A stretch of 38,109 nucleotides of DNA from a virus, in the IMG/VR virus record IMGVR_UViG_3300006874_000040, positions 1-38,109 of that record, one strand, 5' to 3'. Both the position numbers and the translations under genes were made by a program. The notes under the pieces were generated by a model. It was not told the origin of the DNA. It saw only the letters and a list, made by a program, of their open reading frames with translations, and ran no database searches. Positions 32,872 to 38,109 of the stretch are shown here, one piece after another (positions within the stretch are counted from its first letter, which is position 1; the number at the start of each line of letters is the position of its first letter).

Positions 32872-33620
32872 TGGCATTTAGCGTATCAGAATTTAGTGGA
32901 CAAATTAACAATAGAGCGGTTGCAAAACAACATAGCTTTGATTCTCTTATTACGTTCCCAGCTCGAATGGCAATTCCGGCCGGCGGAGGAGCAGCTATTA
33001 GCGAATTACGTTTTAGAGTAGACTCAGCCGAGATACCAGGACGCTCTATTCAGACTATTCAAAATAAGCCTTATAATACTGGTCTTACTCACAAAATTGG
33101 TTATGATGTAACTTATCCAGAAGTTACAATGTCTATAACTTGTGGTTCTGATCTAGCAGAAAAGAGTTTATTCACCGCATGGCAAAGTTTAATTATAGGT
33201 AAACATAATACTAACCAACCATATCAAAGAAATATGCGTATCGGCTATTATAAAGATTATGTTTCAACTGTAGAAATAAATCAGTACAACGAAGCCGGGT
33301 CAGTCTCTCATAGTGTAACTTTAGTAGACGCATATCCTGTAACAGTTAACTCAATGCCTTTGAGCTGGGCAAGTGAAGAAGTTCATAGAGTTACTGTTCA
33401 ATTTGCGTATTTACATTTTATTGAAAATAATATACCTGCGTCGTCAAGTTCAACTGCTCCATTTATTAATGATCTTGGCCAGTCTGTGAGAAATGGTATA
33501 TTAGGATTTGCTACTAACTTAGCGCTAGGAGCAGTAAATAGATCAGTGAATAGAGCAACAAACGGAGCAGTAAGTATTGGCTCACAAGGCATTGGTATTA
33601 GAGTAGGTTTTGGTTTTTAA
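32871..33620 (+). CDS. 54: Tail-tube-fold protein, probable gp54 tube initiator
   Basis: A 249-aa protein with a tail-tube-like beta fold: FRVDSAEIPGRSIQTIQNKP at about 47-66, HKIGYDVTYPEVTMSITCGS and NMRIGYYKDYVSTVEINQYN, ending in VTVQFAYLHFIENN. This order is typical of gp19/gp54 proteins, and the last ~55 residues are a hydrophobic Gly/Ala/Asn tail that may insert into the baseplate. In T4 gp54 sits on gp48 and starts tube polymerisation. Because gp19 normally follows gp18, outside this window to the left, gp54 is the better reading here. It follows the 196-aa gene with a TAATG overlap and ends 21 bases before gp26. Confidence 0.65.
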   Translation: MAFSVSEFSGQINNRAVAKQHSFDSLITFPARMAIPAGGGAAISELRFRVDSAEIPGRSIQTIQNKPYNTGLTHKIGYDVTYPEVTMSITCGSDLAEKSLFTAWQSLIIGKHNTNQPYQRNMRIGYYKDYVSTVEINQYNEAGSVSHSVTLVDAYPVTVNSMPLSWASEEVHRVTVQFAYLHFIENNIPASSSSTAPFINDLGQSVRNGILGFATNLALGAVNRSVNRATNGAVSIGSQGIGIRVGFGF

Positions 33621-33641
33621 TTTTATATAAATGGAGGCATT

Positions 33642-34355
33642 ATGGCTTTACCACAAATCGCGGCACCTGAATTTGAAGCGACAATTCCATCAACCGGTCA
33701 GAATATATTTTTCAGACCATTTTTAGTTAAAGAAGAGAAAGCTCTCTATATGGCAATGGAGGGTGGAGAACAAGGGGAAATAATTAACGCAGTTGTTAAT
33801 GTATTATCAGCTTGTATTAAAGATGATATTGATGTTAATACATTATCTTATTTTGATATTGAATATTTGTTTTTAAAGCTACGTGCTAAATCAGTAGGTG
33901 ATGTAGTTACTTTAAGATTTAGGCATGGCGGTGAAGATCCTGAATGCAGGCATGTTCAAGAAATTAACATAGACTTGGACAAAGTTGAATTAGAAAGATA
34001 TGATGATCATACTGATAAAGTTATGATTACTGAAGATGTTGGGGTAAAACTTAAATATCCTAATCTTGATTCAGCTAGACAATTAGGTGGTTTAAACACA
34101 AATAATTTAGATGACGTATTTACTTTTTTAACTGATTCTGTTGAGTATATTTTTGACAAAGAAACTGTATATGAAGATAATACAAAAAGTGATATTAAGG
34201 ACTGGTTAGAGAATTTAAATCAAAACCAATTTGAAAAAATTATGTCATTCTTTAATACTATGCCAAAGCTTGTTAAAGAACTTTCATATACTTGTGATGC
34301 ATGTGGAAAGGAAGAGAGTATTAAGATAGAAGGACTTCAAGGTTTTTTCGGTTAA
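33642..34355 (+). CDS. 26: Baseplate hub assembly protein gp26 (zero-frame product)
   Basis: A 237-aa protein of the T4 base-plate (gp26) family, in the place of the tail-assembly chaperone, directly before the tape measure. A good Shine-Dalgarno TGGAGG precedes ATG. The N-terminus MALPQIAAPEFEATIPSTGQ and FRPFLVKEEKALYMAMEG is the family signature. Potential zinc ligands are C102 and H104 (PECRH) and C218-x2-C221 (CDACGKE). The reading ends GFFG at TAA 34353-34355. The last codons contain a slippery heptamer, so this is likely the more abundant product of a frameshifting pair, as with lambda gpG. In T4, gp26 (208 aa) acts in hub assembly. Confidence 0.88.
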   Translation: MALPQIAAPEFEATIPSTGQNIFFRPFLVKEEKALYMAMEGGEQGEIINAVVNVLSACIKDDIDVNTLSYFDIEYLFLKLRAKSVGDVVTLRFRHGGEDPECRHVQEINIDLDKVELERYDDHTDKVMITEDVGVKLKYPNLDSARQLGGLNTNNLDDVFTFLTDSVEYIFDKETVYEDNTKSDIKDWLENLNQNQFEKIMSFFNTMPKLVKELSYTCDACGKEESIKIEGLQGFFG

Positions 34356-34531
34356 GCCTCGGTCATGATAGCCTGGCTAACCTTTATTATGTTAACTTTG
34401 CGTTAATGCAACACCACAAATATTCATTAACCGAGTTAGAAGAAATGATACCATTTGAAAGAGATATCTATCTAAATATGTTAATACAACACTTAGATCA
34501 AGAACGAGAACGGTTAGCAAAAAATGGCTGA
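33642..34531 (+). CDS. Predicted -1 frameshift product gp26-gp51 (chaperone fusion)
   Basis: Ribosomes slipping back one base on TTTTTTC (34343-34349) would continue through CGG at 34349 for 60 codons to TGA at 34529-34531, giving a 296-aa fusion instead of 237. The added residues begin RLSLGHDSLANLYYVNFALM and include HKYSLTELEEMIPFERDIYL and IQHLDQERERL, a compact helical piece of the type seen in C-terminal extensions of tail-assembly chaperones. There is no other gene in this 168-base stretch, and its only in-frame ATG (34406) has no ribosome binding site. The extension ends 8 bases inside the tape-measure gene. The reading frame is seen directly. Frameshifting and the gp51 equivalence are inferred from gene position and the chaperone precedent. 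Confidence 0.75.
34343..34382 (+). promoter_or_regulatory. Slippery heptamer TTTTTTC plus downstream stem-loop
   Basis: The heptamer reads T TTT TTC in the gp26 frame (34343, 34344-34346, 34347-34349), the canonical X XXY YYZ form, allowing both tRNAs to re-pair after a -1 slip. Directly downstream, GGTTAAGCC (34350-34358) can pair with GGCTAACC (34375-34382), eight pairs with one bulged A. The spacing to the stem is shorter than the usual 5-9 bases, so either the lower pairs open in the ribosome or the stem is not the stimulator. The zero-frame stop is one codon past the slip site. Confidence 0.72.
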
Positions 34532-37500
34532 GGCAACATTACCAAACGTCAACCCAGACGGTAAAAAAATAGTAGACGATACTGAGAAAGTAAAAGAGCA
34601 CGTCTCTGATATCTCTTCTCATACCAAAGAGTCTATTGTTAATGAAATAAATGGTCTGGAAAGATTAAAGACTATTGGTAATTTATTGAATGATATCCAA
34701 GCTTCTTTATCAGAAATGCTTATGTTTTTTCAAGGAAGAGCTGATATTGAAGATGCTAATCGTCGGTTTGATCAAGCACAAGATGCAGAAGACCGTGCTG
34801 AAAGACAGCGTGCTGGAGCAGGTAAATCTTCTGGCCAAGCAAAACCAGTAGCAATTGCTAAAACTGATTTACCAGGATTAGGCGGAATTTTAGGAATCCC
34901 CGCGCTTGCTGCTATTGTTACAAGTATATTTGGTTCAGATGAATATATGCGTATACCAGCATATCTAACTGCTCTTGGTCAATCGATTCGACTCTTTACT
35001 AAAAACTTAATGAATCTTCCAAGAAGATTTGCTGCATTAAGTACTTTATGGGAGAGAGGAACTAAAACTTTTTCAACGTTTATGGGTAGATTGTTTACAG
35101 GTGGGTTTTTTAAACCTCTCGTAACGTCTATGAGTCAAAGTATATCTGGTTTTATTAAAAGTTTTACTAACCAGTTTAGAGTTGCATTTGATCCTAAAGC
35201 TGGTGTATGGCGCAACTTAACTACTGGGCGCTTTATGCAAGCACCAAATGCATTTGTACAAACTATAGTTAGAATAAAAGATTGGTTCGTTAGCATTGGT
35301 AAAATGTTTGCTCCTGTAGGAAAATTATTTGCAAATATCACTAAAGGGGTAGGAGGCTTTTTAGCAGCGATCGGTAAATTTTTAGCTCCAGTTAAAAGCC
35401 TGGCTACTGGTATGCTTCGTTTACTAGGAAAGCTTGCTCTACCTATCACTCTAATATTTGCAGTTATAGATGGTATAACCGGCTTTGTTAAAGAATTTGC
35501 TCGAACAGGATCAGTACTAGAAGGTCTCAAAGGAGCGTTTACCGGTATTGTCGAAGGCTTTGTTAATACATTAATAGATTTTGTAGGTGGAGCTATATCT
35601 TGGCTTTTAAGTAAGTTGGGGTTAGATTCTCTTGCAGGATTTGTAGACCGGCTAACAGAAGATTTTACTAACTCTGTATCTCAAGTAGCTAACGGTGTTG
35701 GGGATTTTATAGTTGGTATATTCCAATTCGATGGTAAGAAAGTTCTCGCAGGACTCGGAGATGTGTTTCAAGGCACATTAGGTTTCTTTGCAAACATATT
35801 AGCTGCTCCTATCGATGCTGCAGTTGCATTTTTAAATGATATATTTGAATTTAGAGATGAAGATGCACCACCATTCAGTCTTGTGGATTTAGTTACAGAA
35901 AAGTTAGGACAGGTCTGGGAATGGTTAGGTGAATTGTTTGATCCTCAAGCAATATTAAGAGCACTTCTACCTGAAGTAGGCTCTGCTGCATCTAAGTTAG
36001 TACCTGATGCATTGTATAGACAAGCTGGAATTAATCCAGAAACTGGTGAAATAGAAACCGAACAGCAAAGAGTAACAAGAGAATCTCAGGCCACGATGGA
36101 TGATGCTCAAGAGCAAATTAATATGCTTGAAGAGTCTAGAAGTAGATTGACAGAAGGGCATGACCAAAATATTGATCGGATAGAGAAAACTATTGAACTT
36201 CTGAAACAGCAAAGAGAGACAGCTCCTGAGACTGGAGGGTTTTTTACTACAACAAAAAGTGATATAGATGAAAAGATTGCTGATAGGGAAAGGGAGTTAG
36301 AGGTTGTACGAGGTACCAGACAACAAGTAGTAAGTAACTTAGACGAGAGAATAGCTGAACAACAAAATATAAGAAGATCAGCTGCTAATAGAATAACTGG
36401 TTTCGGTGATGTACCTCAAGGTAACGGTCAACCAACTGTTAGAGTAATGACCAACGACGGGCTTAAAGATCTAACTGCAGAACAAGTTAGACAAGGCAGA
36501 GAAGACGGTACAATTAAACGTAGCTTAGCTAGTGAAGCACTTCTAGAGCTTGGAGACCAAAGACAGCAAAGTGAAGCAGCAGGTAGTACTCAAAGCACAC
36601 CATTTGATAGTTTACAAGCTGGTGATTATATTACTGAAGATATGTTAGAATATTTGCCTGAAGATGTTATGGGTGGTAATTTAGAGCCAGAGCATATAGA
36701 ATTCATGAAAAGAGAATTCATAAAACGAGTACCATCTGTAAGTGTTGGTAGTAGAGAACTATCTACAGCACAAATTATTAGTACGGTTGAGGATGCTCTT
36801 TCTAATGTACCAGGAGAAAAGAGAGGAATGGATCTCGGTACTACTGATACTTCTGTCAAAGCAGATGGTAAGAGAGGAATGGATCTCGGTACTACTGATA
36901 CTTCTGTCAAAGCAGATGGTAAGAGAGGAATGGAAATTCCCGGTCAAAGCCAAGCTGTACAAGTACCTTCAGAAGAAAGTTCTGATTCAATAATGGATTC
37001 TTTACGAGCTGCTATGCTTCAAAGAGAATCTAGTGGTGATTATACAGATTATAATGTATACGGTTACCAAGGCGGTTATCAATTTGGAGCTGCTGCTTTA
37101 GAAACAATTGGGTATCTAAAAGAAGGCGCTTCAAAGAGGGGTAACAGCGCAATGAAGAACCCAGAGAACTGGACAGGTAAAAACGGTATTAAAAGTCTTC
37201 AAGACTGGCTTGGTGCACCAATGGTGCAAGATATGGCGTTCAATGAACTAGCTGCCTTTAATGAGAAAGAGCTAAGACGTTTAGGTGTTATTGATGAAAA
37301 TACACCACCAGAACAAGTTGCTGGTTATCTTGCTGCTGCTCATTTATTAGGACCAGGCGGGGTAGCAGAGCAAGGCCTTGGTGGTAAAGATGCTTTCGGG
37401 ACTTCAGGTCAAGAATATTATGATCTCGGTGTTGCAGCTGCAAGCGGGGCCCAACCTAGTGCAGACTCTGCTCCGATGCGAATTCGTATTACAGAAGGTA

Positions 37501-38009
37501 CTGAAATTGCACCTCCAGCTGCTGCACCTAGCGCGACTGCTGCGCAAGACAGTACATTTAAATTAGCCGGTATGGACTTTTCTGGTCAGATGGGCTTTAC
37601 TGAAATGTATGATAAGTTTTATGGTGGTGATGGTAATTTGTTTAGTAGTGAAGGTCTTTTTTCTAGAAACCCTCTTTCAGGAAAATCTTTTGAAGAGGCG
37701 TTTGCGTTAACTACAGGACGTAGCATTCAAGAAGTGGATGCCGCTAAAGAAGAAATATACAGACGATATCAAGGCCCTGATGACTTTAGTTTAATGGGCA
37801 AAGCTGTAAATAACGGTTCTACATCTGTTGCAGCTGCAAGAGAGGATAGAATGGGCGGCAGTGCTGCAGTTGTATCAGCACCAACAGATAATAGTACAAA
37901 CGTAACTAATATATCTAATCAGACACATGTCAATTCTGCCAGCCCGAGAGCAACTGAACCTACTATAATGTCTACAATCAATTGTGGATATGGAACTTCT
38001 TTCGGATAA
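34524..38009 (+). CDS. 29: gp29-type tape measure protein with lytic-transglycosylase-like domain
   Basis: A 1161-aa protein directly after the chaperone gene, the position of tape measures. Residues 15-100 are charged helices. Hydrophobic helices lie at about 117-137, 298-323 and 345-370. A long coiled coil runs at about 512-620 and a 17-residue tandem repeat at about 766-800. From about 825 to 960 is a probable lysozyme/transglycosylase domain: MLQRESSGDY with catalytic Glu candidate E835, YQGGYQFGAAAL, a NWTGKNGI segment and AHLLGPGGVAEQGL. The Ser/Asn-rich tail ends NCGYGTSFG. T4 gp29 is only 590 aa, so this is twice as long. It would set tail length and could deliver muralytic activity, fitting the gp5 here that lacks lysozyme. 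Its start overlaps the predicted frameshift extension by 8 bases. Confidence 0.82.
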   Translation: MAEATLPNVNPDGKKIVDDTEKVKEHVSDISSHTKESIVNEINGLERLKTIGNLLNDIQASLSEMLMFFQGRADIEDANRRFDQAQDAEDRAERQRAGAGKSSGQAKPVAIAKTDLPGLGGILGIPALAAIVTSIFGSDEYMRIPAYLTALGQSIRLFTKNLMNLPRRFAALSTLWERGTKTFSTFMGRLFTGGFFKPLVTSMSQSISGFIKSFTNQFRVAFDPKAGVWRNLTTGRFMQAPNAFVQTIVRIKDWFVSIGKMFAPVGKLFANITKGVGGFLAAIGKFLAPVKSLATGMLRLLGKLALPITLIFAVIDGITGFVKEFARTGSVLEGLKGAFTGIVEGFVNTLIDFVGGAISWLLSKLGLDSLAGFVDRLTEDFTNSVSQVANGVGDFIVGIFQFDGKKVLAGLGDVFQGTLGFFANILAAPIDAAVAFLNDIFEFRDEDAPPFSLVDLVTEKLGQVWEWLGELFDPQAILRALLPEVGSAASKLVPDALYRQAGINPETGEIETEQQRVTRESQATMDDAQEQINMLEESRSRLTEGHDQNIDRIEKTIELLKQQRETAPETGGFFTTTKSDIDEKIADRERELEVVRGTRQQVVSNLDERIAEQQNIRRSAANRITGFGDVPQGNGQPTVRVMTNDGLKDLTAEQVRQGREDGTIKRSLASEALLELGDQRQQSEAAGSTQSTPFDSLQAGDYITEDMLEYLPEDVMGGNLEPEHIEFMKREFIKRVPSVSVGSRELSTAQIISTVEDALSNVPGEKRGMDLGTTDTSVKADGKRGMDLGTTDTSVKADGKRGMEIPGQSQAVQVPSEESSDSIMDSLRAAMLQRESSGDYTDYNVYGYQGGYQFGAAALETIGYLKEGASKRGNSAMKNPENWTGKNGIKSLQDWLGAPMVQDMAFNELAAFNEKELRRLGVIDENTPPEQVAGYLAAAHLLGPGGVAEQGLGGKDAFGTSGQEYYDLGVAAASGAQPSADSAPMRIRITEGTEIAPPAAAPSATAAQDSTFKLAGMDFSGQMGFTEMYDKFYGGDGNLFSSEGLFSRNPLSGKSFEEAFALTTGRSIQEVDAAKEEIYRRYQGPDDFSLMGKAVNNGSTSVAAAREDRMGGSAAVVSAPTDNSTNVTNISNQTHVNSASPRATEPTIMSTINCGYGTSFG
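36819..36933 (+). repeat. 51-bp tandem repeat inside the tape measure gene
   Basis: Two identical 51-base units (36819-36869 and 36870-36920) and a partial third (to about 36933). Each encodes the 17 residues KRGMDLGTTDTSVKADG. The copies are identical at DNA level, which indicates a recent duplication. It keeps the reading frame and lies in a flexible linker before the lytic domain. Confidence 0.92.
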
Positions 38010-38012
38010 TCA

Positions 38013-38042
38013 AAAAGGGGGCCTTCCTAGGTGCCCCCTTTT
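38013..38042. terminator. Strong bidirectional hairpin terminator
   Basis: Perfect ten-pair stem AAAAGGGGGC / GCCCCCTTTT with a ten-base loop, starting three bases after the tape-measure stop codon. It has U-tract character on both strands, so it can end transcription from the plus-strand operon and from a convergent minus-strand gene entering from the right. Confidence 0.9.
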
Positions 38043-38109
38043 CTATCTGTTTGTTTCGAAGTACAGCACCCGGCTAGCTTTCCATTCGGTACTAGCGACT
38101 CACCGACCA
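38027..38109 (-). CDS. Possible 3' end of a convergent minus-strand gene (partial)
   Basis: One minus-strand frame is open from the right window edge for 26 codons (reading VGESLVPNGKLAGCC and then TSKQTDRKGGT) and stops at TAG inside the terminator loop. The bidirectional terminator supports a convergent gene ending here. The fragment is too short to identify. The rest of 38043-38109 shows nothing else that I can support. Confidence 0.35.
   Translation of the reverse strand, partial: VGESLVPNGKLAGCCTSKQTDRKGGT

Noticed and set aside
33626-33633. TATAAATG resembling a late promoter before gp26
   Set aside because: It lies only 8 bases before the ATG, so the transcript would start inside the gene; it mismatches the final A and overlaps the ribosome binding site.
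34406-34531. Independent 41-aa gene starting at ATG 34406
   Set aside because: No ribosome binding site precedes it, and the coding-like -1 frame already starts at the slippery site 57 bases upstream, so a frameshift extension explains it better.
35135-35530. 131-aa minus-strand ORF inside the tape measure
   Set aside because: It is antisense to a long, clearly coding gene, has no ribosome binding site and no recognisable features.
38043-38109. Possible tRNA ending in CCA at the right window edge
   Set aside because: The last three bases are CCA, but there is no GGTTCGAATCC-like T arm at the right distance and no 5' strand to pair with the would-be acceptor stem.

Overview
The window is a stretch of the virion-morphogenesis region of a T4-like contractile-tailed phage (Straboviridae/Kyanoviridae-type myovirus). 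Gene content, order and style (short gp7, DUF4815 giant protein, peptidase S74 and glycine-rich fibres, flavin-dependent halogenase, low G+C) point to a marine phage of the cyanophage/pelagiphage kind. The host cannot be read from the sequence. No integrase, rRNA, convincing tRNA, IS element or CRISPR array is visible.

Layout. Nearly everything from 1 to 31794 is on the minus strand and is transcribed from right to left: gp48-like tube cap, gp53, gp27, gp5, an Ig-like protein, a PAAR spike tip, a 57-aa basic protein, gp25, gp6, a short gp7, a gp10-type protein, gp8, an 1866-aa DUF4815 protein, a 70-aa coiled coil, an S74 fibre, and a glycine-rich adhesin. An AT-rich cassette follows (flavin-dependent halogenase, unknown 249-aa protein, DUF4376 protein, and one plus-strand gene of unknown function). 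Then come the neck and packaging genes gp13, gp14, gp15, gp16, an SNase-type nuclease, gp17, and the tail sheath gp18, which runs off the left edge. From 31809 to 38009 the genes are on the plus strand: gp4, a conserved 196-aa protein (perhaps gp2-like), a gp54-like tube initiator, gp26 and a 1161-aa gp29-type tape measure, closed by a strong bidirectional hairpin terminator.

How it fits together. The plus-strand genes and the gp48-53-27-5-PAAR genes build the baseplate hub, spike, tube start and tape measure. gp25, 6, 7, 8 and the gp10-type protein build the wedges. The DUF4815, S74 and glycine-rich proteins are the host-contacting periphery. gp13-14-15 join head and tail, gp16/17 package DNA, and gp18 is the contractile sheath. 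T4-type late promoter octamers (NATAAATA) recur in front of gene groups on both strands.

Most notable observations: (1) a canonical TTTTTTC slippery heptamer at the last codons of gp26, followed by a 60-codon open -1 frame and a potential stem-loop. This predicts a gp26-gp51-type tail-assembly-chaperone frameshift fusion placed directly before the tape measure. (2) A C-terminal cupredoxin-like domain with a complete His/Cys/His/Met type-1 copper ligand pattern on the gp10-type baseplate protein. (3) A flavin-dependent halogenase next to an adhesin whose glycine runs are studded with Trp and Tyr. (4) A gp5 spike without lysozyme, paired with a lytic-transglycosylase-like domain on the tape measure.
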